Below, piece by piece: positions 34,688 to 45,133 of a stretch of DNA of 64,000 nucleotides. Position numbers and translations under genes: made by a program. The stretch is from Narthecium ossifragum (lineage: Eukaryota; Streptophyta; Magnoliopsida; Dioscoreales; Nartheciaceae): the NCBI GenBank assembly GCA_963920575.1, contig OY986964.1, forward strand, positions 13,753,460-13,817,459, read 5' to 3'. The notes under the pieces were generated by a model. It was not told the DNA's origin. It was given only the letters and a program-made list of their open reading frames with translations, and made no database searches. Numbering within the stretch: position 1 is the stretch's first letter; each line of letters opens with the position of its first letter.

Positions 34688-36693
34688 CACCCCCCAACTT
34701 ACACTTTGCTAGTCCTCGAGCAAACAAAAGATAAAGAGAAAGCAATAAATCTAGCTAGTTAGTTCCGTAGGTCTCACGATTGCACTTAGCATGTGCAACA
34801 AACCTTTAAACTCCTTGGTTACCCCAGTGGAGGAGTTATAGTCTTCTGAGGGTTTTCAGGGATGACACCCATAAACATCTATACATTCCCTTGAATATAT
34901 CATCAGAAATCAATTATAATACTCATTAACTCAAATGTATAAAATAGAAATATTATCGATGAATAAATCTTTCAACTCATAATCACATAAAATATAGTAA
35001 ATCAGAACATGTCATAACATATTTCCAACATTTTAACATATTTAATCATAGAATAGAATTCCATATGATTCAGAGCATCAATTATATCTAAATACTTCAA
35101 CTATTCAAGATCACAATCATAGCGAAGCAAATATCTTCCACTTATCACATAACAATCTATGTTTTTTTTTTTTTAAATTAATTTTTTTTTTCTTTTCCCT
35201 TTTTTTTTCTGCAGGAATTTCAACTGTTTTACGCGAGCAACACACCTTATTAGACACCTTGCCCGGTTACTAAGTATGAAACCCTTCTTTTTTTTCTTTC
35301 TTTTTTATTCCAGGAAATGCAACCGTTTTACGCGAACACTATGCTGGCCAGGCACACTGTCCAGTTACTAAGTTGAAAGTCCTTTTTTCTTTCGCATACT
35401 CAGATAATGGCATGTGTTCATGTATTTTCTGTGTCATGATATAGAATTGTAAATCTATCCTAATATCATGCGTAGAATCTAATATCGACTCCTTAACATG
35501 TGAAAGTGACCATGTGCATTAGGATATGTCAAGCTATCCTTAAATCATGGTAAAAGTCTTAAAATATAGAAATAATATCATGCATAGCAAAAATTTACTA
35601 TTTCTTATATGACATACAAGTCTCAGAATAATTCATAAAATAAATTTCTAAAACATGCACCTTTGTCACATCATATCATAATTTCATTCTTTTGACATAA
35701 TTCAAGAGATGTATAATATTTGGTTACCAGAAAAAAAAATATAAGCATGAAATTTATGAATGCTACCCCCAACTTAAATGTACTTGTCCTCAATTACACT
35801 AAATCATAAAAATAAATCAAGAAGTAAAGGGTAGAGATAACCATAATGAACACCCCAAAAATAGATTTCTCTCTCTTTGAATTGAAGTTTAGGCACCGCC
35901 ATAATTGAATAAATACTTCCAAAAAGATATACCTTTCCAAATCCAAACCTGTCACAAAAAAACCTTTCTGAAAAGATCAAATATAACAAATAAAAGTTCA
36001 AAAAGGTAGTAGAATCATAGAAAATTTCGGCATAGTCTCCTTCGTATTTTCATGATATATTGATATGTACAAACATTCACAATAAAAAATATAACATGTA
36101 CAGATAAATAGTAAAGGAGATAATACATCAAAAATAATCTTCTAGATATCACAAACAATGAAATAAAGAACCAAAATATCTAAGCAGAGCACCAAATTAG
36201 TTGTAATCCACAGTATCGTCCTTTTCATCCACTGTCTGCAACCCGCGACGAGATCAAAATCGAAATTAAAGGAGATAGAGAAAAGTGAACGCTCGTGAAT
36301 GCTCTGAATGATCTAGATGACCTAGATGGCTTATTATGGTCCTGATCGACGATCTGTACCCTCGGATCAAAAATATGAGCTTTGGAGCACCTGGATCACG
36401 TCCAAGAATAATCAGACGGCTAAAAGCTCACTGGCGATGGATCGGCGGTGAAACATCTTCGGCGGATGTGGAAGGTAGGGATGGAATCGTGGAAGCTCAA
36501 GGAGTCTATGTACGGTGTCTGATCGATGGATTGGAGATGGCCGTGGCGCGGTTTAGATCACCGGAGACGGATTCCGATGATCCAGGCTCTAATTGAGGTA
36601 AGTAATGGTGGAGGAAGGTTCATGGATGTGTGGGGAACTGTCCAATGGTGGCGGATGGACGAATTGAGCTTCCAGCCGACGGATTGAAGGTGG
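34688..36693 (-). other. Non-coding 3' interior of the Athila-like element
   Basis: It is AT-rich, with two related segments of the type GTTTTACGCGA...GGTTACTAAG at about 35229-35273 and 35313-35373 and T-rich runs near 35160-35210. No open frame of interest. Confidence 0.6.
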
Positions 36694-37122
36694 TCAGATA
36701 GGTGGTTTTGTCAGAGTTTGAAACCGATGATCCCGGCGGCAAGGAAAGGATTTGATGGTGGCGGAAGCTTCGTGGTGGCCGGAGGATGGTTCTGGAGGTA
36801 TTAATGGGTGATGGGAGGCATGAGATAAGGAGATTGGAGACGGCCGGTGGAAGCGTGGGGGCTCACCGGCGTCAGAGGATGAGAAATTGGGGGAATAGGA
36901 GGCCGTGAGGAGGTAGAGGAGCGGATGGCGGTGATGTAGGTGGTGGTTTGGAGGGACGGGGATGGTCGGAGGAGTGGCGACGGTGGACGATTCGGGGTGA
37001 GGCGAAGCCAGGGCGATAAGTCCATGGCTCGCTAGTGACCCACGAAGAGAAGGAGAGATAAAAACTTGGGGGGAAAAGAAGGAAATTACGGAAAAAATGA
37101 AAACAAAATGGAAACAAATCAT
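36694..37122 (-). pseudogene. Pro/Ser/His-rich frame in the Athila-like interior
   Basis: The 142-codon minus frame is rich in Pro, Ser and His. The matching plus strand is GGAGG-rich. It resembles captured or low-complexity UTR-like sequence, not a retroelement domain. I do not regard it as a functional gene. Confidence 0.3.
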
Positions 37123-37220
37123 GAAAAAATCCTAAAAATTAAGGAAATCCTAAAAACTCAGGAAAAATCGTAAAACTTTAGGTGGCTGATGGTTCCATGT
37201 GAAGAAATACGTGGCCTAGA

Positions 37221-38439
37221 TCATGGTGAAGGTATGCAAACATGATTCATCAAAGAATAAAAAGTTTTTAGCAAACAAAATATGTATAAAATTGGAAATT
37301 TTGATACGATCTTGATGAAGGGACGATTGGAATTGGCATGGTATTCAGTCATATCAAGGTTTTCCTCCTCACAACGTTCAACTAATGGGGATGATATTAA
37401 AGGTAGAATCTCAAATTGAGGCTCTAAATAAGGAATATTGCTAACACCCTCATCCTCATTATATTTATCACTAATAGGCACATCTTCATCATTCAACTCA
37501 TCATGTAAAAGTTCAACTTGAGGTTCCCGACAAGGGGTCTCACTAATATGCTCATCCTCATTATGAGCATCCTCATTATATTTATCACTAATAGGCACAT
37601 CTTCATCATTCAACTCATCATGTAAAAGTTCAACTTGAGGTTCCCGACAAGGGGTCTCACTAATATGCTCATCCTCATTATGATCATTGTAAATAGACAT
37701 ATTATCATCATTCAACTCATCATGAACAACCGGCAATTTAGCATAACAACTCTCATCATCACTATCATCAAGAAGACATGCTACATAAGAATGACCAAAA
37801 TACATATAAGCCCCAGAATGTAAAACCGAGTAACATTCATCAATTTTATTTTTAGCAGCCGACAAAACATTATCAATAGTATCATGAATTGACAAAGCAT
37901 CACTAGCATTATAGCATGCATCGACATCATTAGAAAGATAAAATTCACCAACATTGTCATCACAAACAACAGAACATAATTATTTGCATAATCCTCATTC
38001 TCATAATATAAATCAACCATGTGGGCTAGTTGTTCTATTTGTTTCTCTATTTTCTTAATTGATTGATCATTAGAGTTAACATCTCTTCCAATTTTTTCCA
38101 TCTTAGCATTCATGTTGGCGAGTGTACTCATGATTGTGTCCATAGTTGGGTTAGAGGATGCTTGTAAACGATATTGTTGTCCAAAACTAGGTTCAAAATT
38201 TTCAGCCGATGTTTCTATATTTCATGGTTGAACGTTAGAGGGTTGATAACCTTGAAATTGCCAATTAGGGTTTGTATGATTTCTAAAATTCGAATTATAA
38301 GGATATGAATGTGAATTATATGTCGGGTTTGAGAAACCATATATGTCATTATTGTAAGTGGGTCCATAACCAAAAGGCAAATCTTCATTCGACATGGCAC
38401 CCAGTGGCTTATAAAAATTGGCCATGCATGCAAAATCAT
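37221..38439 (-). pseudogene. Broken gag-like frame of the Athila-like element
   Basis: Read on minus from about 38439, the frame has FYKPLGAMSNEDLPFGYGPTY and FRNHTNPNWQFQG, which resemble the Asn-rich end of Athila/Ogre gag. A coiled-coil stretch follows (MNAKMEKIGRDVNSNDQSIK). A shift near 37900 leads to an acidic C-terminal part, LDDSDDESCYAKL. This part contains a tandemly duplicated block (about 37459-37682, period about 117 bp) encoding NEDEHISETPCREPQVELL twice. A stop near 38222 and the shift mean it is not intact. Confidence 0.6.
37459..37682. repeat. 117-bp tandem duplication inside the gag-like frame
   Basis: The segment from TTATATTTATCACTAATAGG to GCTCATCCTCATTATGA occurs twice, almost identical, adding one 39-codon unit in frame. 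A third, diverged partial copy lies next to it. Confidence 0.85.
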
Positions 38440-38765
38440 ATATCAATAAGAGAAAAAGAAAATAGAAGATTCGGAGGAGAGGAGAAAATTTGGAAAGCAA
38501 TGATCAAAACGAAAAATTTTGAATTTAGAAAACTTATCTGACTGCGCAGTTCCGATCGGTCGGTTTGGGGTCCGACCGATCGCTCTAAGCCGCGGGTGAG
38601 ATGCTTCCTTCAAGAAACATCCGTTCCAATGCTGCAAAAATTCCAAACAATTGTCAGAAAATTCCTAAAAAGTGTAAAATAAAGAAAGGGAAAAATAAGA
38701 AAGATAAAAACCTAACTAAACAAAGAAAACGAGTTAAGAGAAAATCAATTAGTTAACCATCGAAA

Positions 38766-38783
38766 TCCCCGGCAACGACGCCA
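38766..38783 (-). other. Primer-binding site, tRNA-Asp-like
   Basis: TGGCGTCGTTGCCGGGGA on minus lies 5 nt from the right LTR. It differs by one base from the TGGCGCCGTTGCCGGGGA usual for Athila-type elements. Confidence 0.8.
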
Positions 38784-38788
38784 AAAAT

Positions 38789-40170
38789 TGATTGCTCGTG
38801 AACGTGTCGTTAAAACCTTGCAAACTCAATCAAATATTAAATTTATAATCCATATTCATTCACTACACTACTAGGTAGAATAGTGGTGAAGTCAGGAGTC
38901 GATCCACAGGGAAAACGTTAGAAACTGAAATTAATTCTCGAAACCCTAAAACTAAGGAAAAGAATAAAAAATAGAATAGAGTTATCTAAACTAATAAAGA
39001 AAATAAATAAAAGGTTGATCAATTCGTATCAATGGAGTAGTTATTTAGGAATTACTCAATCCGCCATAGTTTCATTATTAGTCTTATCTAGTTATCATCT
39101 TGCTCCCTTCTCTCAATATTATGGATCATATGGCTACAAGCTCACATGAATTCCTAAAATAAAGTTAATATTCTCAACGGCATAACCTATCTTTGCTTGG
39201 CATTGATTGTCGTTAGTCCTATCATTACTTTAAATTAGACTACTCCTAATGACCTTGGCACAACCTTTATTCGCCTAGCATATCTTATTTCAAAGGCAAA
39301 CCAATAACTTCATGAAAACCATCTCATAAATCTCTATAATAAATCACAGAAATCATGTAGCACTGAAAGTATGTCAAGGGAACTCTGTTCCTTCGACTCT
39401 ATTAACAATAAAATTGTATTCATGAGATCATGTATCAAGAAGTTTAGAAGAATCCAACTAAAGAAAAACCAAAACTACACTAGGGTTTCATGATATCCCT
39501 AAATACAAGAAGTTAGTCACTCATCTTATTGATGAAAGCCATCGGGTTGGGATAGGAAGCTGTCACCATCCGCATCCTCACCGTCTTCTCCTTCCTTCTC
39601 CAAGGATTGTCAAAAAGATGATTATTTTCAGCTAGAATAACCCCTTTATATAATAGAAACCCTTGATCCCGGAATTAGGAGTTATAATTGAACTTAAACT
39701 CTAATTTCCCTAAATTCAATGCTGGTGACATCATCCAAGCGACCGATCGGACTCAAAACCGATCAATCACTACAGTCGGTTTGGCTGGGTCTTCACTACC
39801 ACATTATTAATTAATTTCAGCCTTTTTCAAATTTCAGTTTTCATATATCCAACTTTGCTTCAAAACTGATACCAATTTATAGAGAATCTCATAAAGTGTT
39901 CAACATGAAAGTTGTAGAAGTTTAAGTTTTCTTTCATATACCATAATTGTAGAATATTTGGAGTTTTGTAGAATTTCGGGTGAGTTTTTTTCCAAATAGT
40001 CGATGAAGCAGTCTTTTTGCAGAATTTAGTGACTTTTGGCCAAATTTCTTGTATTTCTTCTCAAATCCTACTTAAACCTGAAATCAAACAATAAGATATC
40101 AAATACACATACTCTTAGTCTAACAAAGGTAATTTAATGGGTTTAATTGTGCATAATTCATGTCTCATCA
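38789..40170 (-). repeat. Athila-like LTR, right copy (5' LTR)
   Basis: Starts TGATTGCTCGTGAACG and ends ATGTCTCATCA, matching 33306-34687 over its full length. Confidence 0.9.
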
Positions 40171-40633
40171 CACCCCCCAATAGTATTGTCCTTCATGCCA
40201 AGTCTAAGGTGCCACTTGAGGCATCACACCTTGTCGATCCAGAATAGTCCCCTAAATAGGGTTACTCTCACCCAAGCAGCGAAACAAGGGGGACGGCCAA
40301 CACGAGCCTGGACCCAAAGTCTGTGCATCGCCGCTGCACTCACCACCGGAGCTCTCACCGTACACCACTGCTTGTACGGGGACATACATCATGGACCTCG
40401 ACATCCACGCTTAGGCCCTGGGTACAAAGCGACAATACGACCTCTATTCCTCAAGTAATGGAGATCAAGTAAACTACATAATGTCCTCGAATACAATACA
40501 AGATCACATCAACACAATAGCAAACAACTATGCAGGGATGTTCTAGCCCTAAAACTATCCCATTTCACAATCAAAATCTCAACCGCAAGCCTAATCCTAT
40601 CCCTGGGATCTACAGCCTACTCTGATACCAAAC
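40171..40633 (-). mobile_element. Tekay-like interior remnant with primer-binding site
   Basis: The segment matches the primer-site-proximal interior of the first Tekay-like element. For example, GGATGTTCTAG, AACTATCCCAT and GCAAGCCTAATCCTATCCC occur here at 40546-40610 and again at 8994-9060. It ends with TGGTATCAGAGTAGGCTG on minus (40630-40613), an iMet-type primer site, 3 nt before the sequence TGTCACACC. Confidence 0.8.
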
Positions 40634-40917
40634 TGTCACACCCCGACCCAGAAAACCCATTCAGGTCAAGGCATGAGCCACTTAAACCTGTTTTCTAAAA
40701 ACAAATTCAACAGAGTCTCCTTCATACTAATTCAGATTTGTTTAAATTAGTAGTTGTACTTTTATTCTGTATCGAATATATCTTGCGCATGGCGAAATTG
40801 TTGTATATGTTTCTTTTGATATAAATATAAAGGAGACTCTGTCAAATTTGTTTTAGAAAACTGGTTTAGAAGGCTCACGCCTTGACTTGGATGGGTTTTC
40901 TGGGTCGGGGTGTGACA
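40634..40917. repeat. 284-bp palindrome built of two opposed LTR ends
   Basis: The left arm starts TGTCACACCCCGACCCAG and continues AAAACCCATTCAGG. The right arm, reverse complemented, starts with the same 18 bases and stays similar for about 88 bp (to GACAGAGTCTCCTT). The loop, about 40723-40829, is AT-rich. Where a full 5' LTR of about 2.6 kb is expected beside the primer site, only this hairpin-forming unit is present, and its right end abuts the copia gag. Confidence 0.85.
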
Positions 40918-41570
40918 GTCTTAGTAAAAATAACACTAGAAACAAAGACAAAAGAGGTAAAGCCTTGAAAGTGATATGGGATGACACGGATTCTTCTGAA
41001 ACTAGTGAGGATGAGTATGAGCATGATGATTCTGATAAATTTACCGCTTTTCCTATCATTGCTCATAATGCATCCTGCTCTATTGTTGATACTGATGCTG
41101 GATCTGATGATGATCTTGCTGGTGAAAATATTGAGGTTGTATGTGCTTTATATAGAAAAGTTAATACTGCTTACAATGACTTGGCTGACAAGTATGATGA
41201 GCTAAAGAAATCTAGATCTTAATTGAAAAGCATGCTTAAAGTTTCAAATAAAGAACGAGTTTTTGTTGAATTTGAGTTGACTAAAGCAAAATCTGAAAAT
41301 GACTTTTCGTGTTGAACTTGATAAATGTCGAAAAGATCTGCAGGAGTCTAAAGTGATGAAAATTGAACTTAATATTCACATTAAGACACTTGAAGAAAAA
41401 CTCGATACTACTAACTGATCGGTTGAGAAGATGAATGCAGATTCTCAAAAGCTGAATGAAATATTGAAAGCTCAAAGAATGAACACTGTTAAATTTGGCC
41501 TTGGCTATACCGCTGGAGAGTCATCTTCCAACACCCAAGGTATGAGCAAGTTTGTTCCTACTACTGTTCT
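40918..41570 (+). pseudogene. Copia gag, C-terminal and linker part
   Basis: The gag frame resumes with SKNNTRNKDKRGKALKVIWD and the acidic block DSSETSEDEYEHDD. It then enters a coiled-coil-like region (DKYDELKKSRS, then KCRKDLQESK) interrupted by stops at 41220 and near 41417. The arrangement of gag, acidic region and coiled coil ahead of protease is typical of SIRE/Maximus-like copia. Confidence 0.8.
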
Positions 41571-41872
41571 CTTGTTACTATAGGTAAGATGTCGAAACCT
41601 CGTTCTTCTACATGACATTTTTGTGGTAAATCTGGACATATGGCCTTTTTACTATAAATTGTATGGATATCCTTATACTTCAAGTTATAGGTCTCACTCT
41701 TCTAGATATTACACAACTGTTGCATGACAGAGACAATATGCCATTGCTAAACCAAATACTAAGGCCATTTGGATTAGAAAATCTGATCTTAATGCTCTGG
41801 TTGTTCATACTGCCTCTAAGACCCATGATACTAATGTATGGTATCTTGACAATGGTTGTTCAAAACATATGA
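41571..41872 (+). pseudogene. Copia second knuckle region and aspartic protease, inactivated
   Basis: HFCGKSGH-like remnants near 41620 are out of frame. The protease signature reads VWYLDNGCSKHMSG at about 41837-41878: the catalytic Asp-Ser/Thr-Gly triplet is DNG here (41848-41856). The frame breaks just after it. Confidence 0.75.
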
Positions 41873-43018
41873 GTGGCACTTTTCATATCCATTGAAAAGC
41901 ATGGCAGTGGCATAGTTACCTTTGGAGGTGGGAAGTGTTCCAAAATTCTTGGAAAAGGAACTGTTCATGTACCCGGTGTGCCTGATCTTTTAGAAGTGCT
42001 TTACATTGATGGTTTAAAAGCCAATCTCATCAGCATTTGCCAGATATGTGATTCTGGTTCAAAAGTTCTATTTACTAGAGGTAATTGTTGTATCTTTAAG
42101 GATTTTGGAACTAGTTTAATGAGTGGAAGTAGAACCTCTGATAATTGTTATGGCATATATGCATCCTTTGGAGCAGTTTGCAATTCAGCTACATTAGATA
42201 ACATTGATTTTTGGCATCAACGTCTAGGAAACACTAATTTTCAGGATTTGTCAAAGTTGTCTAATGCTGATATTGTTAGAGGACTGCCTAAGTTAGGTCC
42301 CCCACCGAAATCTATATGTGGACCATGTCAAAAAGGTAAGCAAATAAGAAATAAGAACTGCACATAAAAAGGTGAATTCTTCTACTACCTCACAGCCTTT
42401 AGAGCTCATACACATGGATTTGATTGGACCTACACGCACTGAAAGATTGGGAGCTATGAAGTATATTTTCATTGCAGTAGATGATTTTTCTGGATTTACA
42501 TGGGTTGATTTTCTTAGAGAAAAATCTGACACATTTTCTGTTTTTTAAAATTTATGTTTGAGGCTGAAAACGGAGAAAGGATCAACCGTTGCTGAACTCA
42601 AGAGGATACGATCAGATCATTGTAAAGAGTTTGAAAATTCTTAATTTGCTAATATTTGTGCTACACAATGCATCAAGTAGAAGTTTTCAACTCCTCATAC
42701 ACTACAACATAATGGGGTTGTGGAGCGCAAAAATAGAGTTCTTCAGGAGATGGCGTGGGTGATCATTCATGGGAAGTCTCTTCCTTTGAGACTTTGGGTT
42801 GAAGTGGTCAATACGGCATGCTACATATCCAACAAGGCTTACATCAGACATGGCACAAATAAGACTCCATATGAGTTGTGGTATGATAAGAAACCCACAG
42901 TTAAATATTTTCGAGTTTTTGGGAGTAAATGCTACATCCTAAGGGATAGAGAGCAACTTGGTAAGTTTGACTCCGAAAGCGATGAAGGAATATTTGTGAG
43001 GTACTCCTTGAGCCTATA
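41873..43018 (+). pseudogene. Copia integrase (GAG-pre-integrase zinc finger and core), inactivated
   Basis: The frame includes VPGVPDLLEVLYIDGLKANL and then the HHCC finger DFWHQRLGNTNFQDLSKL...CGPCQKGKQ, in which the second His is Asn. The core continues in another frame (IHMDLIGPTRTERLGAMKY, DDFSGFTWVDFLREKSDTF), then VVERKNRVLQEMAW and YELWYDKKPTVKYFRVFGSK. Several stops and shifts (near 42365, 42547, 42642) make it non-functional. Confidence 0.9.
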
Positions 43019-43146
43019 GAGTCTTCAATTCACGCACCTGTATTGCTATGGAGTCTATTAATGTAGTCATAGATGATCTAACTTCTCATGTTTCCTCCTC
43101 AAATGATATTGTTGCCATGGCAATATGATCTCTTGCAGATACAGAG

Positions 43147-44087
43147 GTGATAGATTCCAAGCATAAGCTTACTGTTAAAGACACAATTACTTTAGAACAC
43201 AACGAGGAGGAACCCCCAGCAGACTCATATGGACCTCTCCAGCCTTCTGCCAGTGTCAAGCTCCATCATCATGCTTCTCAGGTTATTGGTGATATTACGG
43301 GCTCCAGGCATACTAGAAGTAAGGCTGCAAGTGAGGTAAACTATGTGTGGTATACTTCTTCACATGAGCCCAAAAATGTTAAGAAAGCTTTATCTGATGA
43401 TTGTTGGGTGAATGCTATGCATGAGGAACTTGCGCAATTTGTGCATAATGATGTATGGATACTTGTCCCTAGACCTTCACAAGTTAATATCATTGGTGCT
43501 AAGTGGATTTTTAAGAATAAAATTGATGAACATGGTATCATAGTTAGAAACAAGGCAAGGCTTGTAGCTCAGGGATATACTCAGGTTGAGGGCATTGATT
43601 TTGATGAGACTTTTGCACCTATAGCTAGACTTGAGTTTATTTGCATTTTGTAGCTCAGGGATATCTCAAGTTTAAACTGTTTCAGATGGATGTTAAAAGT
43701 ACGTTTTTGAATGGTTTTATGAAAGAAGAGGTTTATGTTGAGCAACCTAAAGGCTTCACAGATCCTAAATTCCTCAATCATGCATATAAACTGAAGAAAG
43801 CCTTATATGGATTGAAAAAAACTCCTAGAGCTTGGTATGAAAGGCTTAATAAGTTTTTGCTTGAATCCGGATTTTCTCGAGGGGGAGTTGATGGGACAGT
43901 CTTTGTTCAATCTACTTCGAATAACTTTATTGTTGCTCAAATCTATGTGGATGACATTGTTTTTGGCTCATCGTCTAAGAAATTAGCCAACGAATTTGCT
44001 GATCTTATGAAAACTCAGTTTGAAATGAGTATGATAGGTGAACTAAATTATTTTCTTGGTCTTCAAGTTAAACAGTTTGATAGTGGG
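43147..44087 (+). pseudogene. Copia reverse transcriptase, inactivated
   Basis: The frame 43147-43653 ends in [20 protein letters not shown]. After a break near 43653, RT resumes with FKLFQMDVKSTFLNG and KKALYGLKKTPRAWYERLNK. The catalytic YVDD is intact at 43944-43955. The end, YFLGLQVKQFDSG, is cut by the 285-bp insertion at 44088. Confidence 0.92.
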
Positions 44088-44372
44088 TGTAACAGCCCGC
44101 TCCGTCCCGGACACAATATTATACGCTTTTGGCTCACCACAGAAATCTGGTAAAACTTCCCAGTGAGTCACCCATCCCAGGACCGCTCCAAGGCGAGCAC
44201 GTTTAACCTGGGAGTTTTCTGACGGAGCACTGCCATCACGGCTTTAAAATGCGTTGTGTCTTATAAGGGTTACTAATATACCTATTATCTACGTGGGGTT
44301 GTTTACCCGGTTACCTGGTTCGGCCACAAGCCCTCCAAGCAAACACTGACACCCAGTACCACGGGTCTCACA
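44088..44372 (+). mobile_element. 285-bp LTR-like insertion in copia RT/RNase H
   Basis: The insertion has TG...CA-type ends (TGTAACAGCCCGCTCC to GGGTCTCACA). It is flanked by GTGGG (44083-44087) and GTGGA (44373-44377), a 4-of-5 duplication. No coding capacity. A partial inverted copy lies at 30736-30865. It behaves like a solo LTR or a small non-autonomous element. Confidence 0.8.
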
Positions 44373-44377
44373 GTGGA

Positions 44378-45133
44378 AATTTTGTTTTCCAATCAAAATA
44401 TGCTAGAGACCTATTTAAGAAATTTGGTTTAGAATCTGCTAAGCATGCTAGGACTCCTATGAGTACCACTTCTAAATTGTTTAAGGATAGTACTGGCATT
44501 GATATTGATCCAACTCTATACAGAAGCATGATTGGTAGTCTCTTATACTTAACTGTAAGTTGACCTGACATCTCCTTTAGCGTTGGTGTGTGTGCACGAT
44601 TCCAATCATGTCCCAAAGAGTCACATCTGCATGCTATCAAGTGTATTATCAAATATGTGCATGGAACTGTGAATTTTGGGATCTTGTTTTCTACTGACAT
44701 TTTTGCAGAGATTACTGGCTATTCTGATGCTGACTGAGCTAGATGCGCTGAAGATCGAAAGAGCATTACTAGGGGTTGCTTCTATGTTGGTAACAATTTA
44801 GTTTCATGGCATAGTAAGAAGCAGAATTCTATTTCTCTATCTACTGTAGAATCTAAATATATTGATGCTGATAGTGCATATACTCAATTGCTATGAATGA
44901 AAAATATGCTTGCTGACTATGGTTTAGAACATGGCCCTATGACATTGTTTTGTGATAATATGAGTGCCATTGGTATCTCTAACAATCCCGTTCAACATTC
45001 AAGAACCAAACACATCGACATAGGACATCATTTCATTAGAGACCTGGTTGAGTCTAATGTGATTGCTCTTGATCATATCTCTACGGAGATACAACTTGCT
45101 AATTTGTTCACCAAACCTGTAGACATCTGCTGA
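44378..45133 (+). pseudogene. Copia RT end and RNase H, inactivated
   Basis: The sequence resumes with FQSKYARDLFKKFGLESAKH and ARTPMSTTSKL. RNase H motifs follow: TGYSDAD, KKQNSISLSTVESKYIDA and LFCDNMSAIGISNNPVQHSR, then KHIDIGHHFIRDLVE. Stops occur at about 44563, 44737 and 44896. The end of pol is near 45133. Confidence 0.9.

Larger units (their letters stand above)
33306..40170 (-). mobile_element. Athila-like non-autonomous Ty3/gypsy LTR element
   Basis: Direct LTRs at 33306-34687 and 38789-40170 are 1,382 bp each, begin TGAT and end CTCATCA. On minus, TGGCGTCGTTGCCGGGGA (38783-38766) is the tRNA-Asp-like primer site typical of Athila/Tat elements. A purine tract, AAGTTGGGGGGTG, lies beside the left LTR at 34700-34688. 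The LTRs differ by several percent (3 of the first 34 bases), so the element is older than the one at 24724. The 4.1-kb interior has a broken gag-like frame but no pol. No target duplication was found. Both LTRs are followed by CACCCCCCAA, which is unexpected for a simple insertion. Confidence 0.88.
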
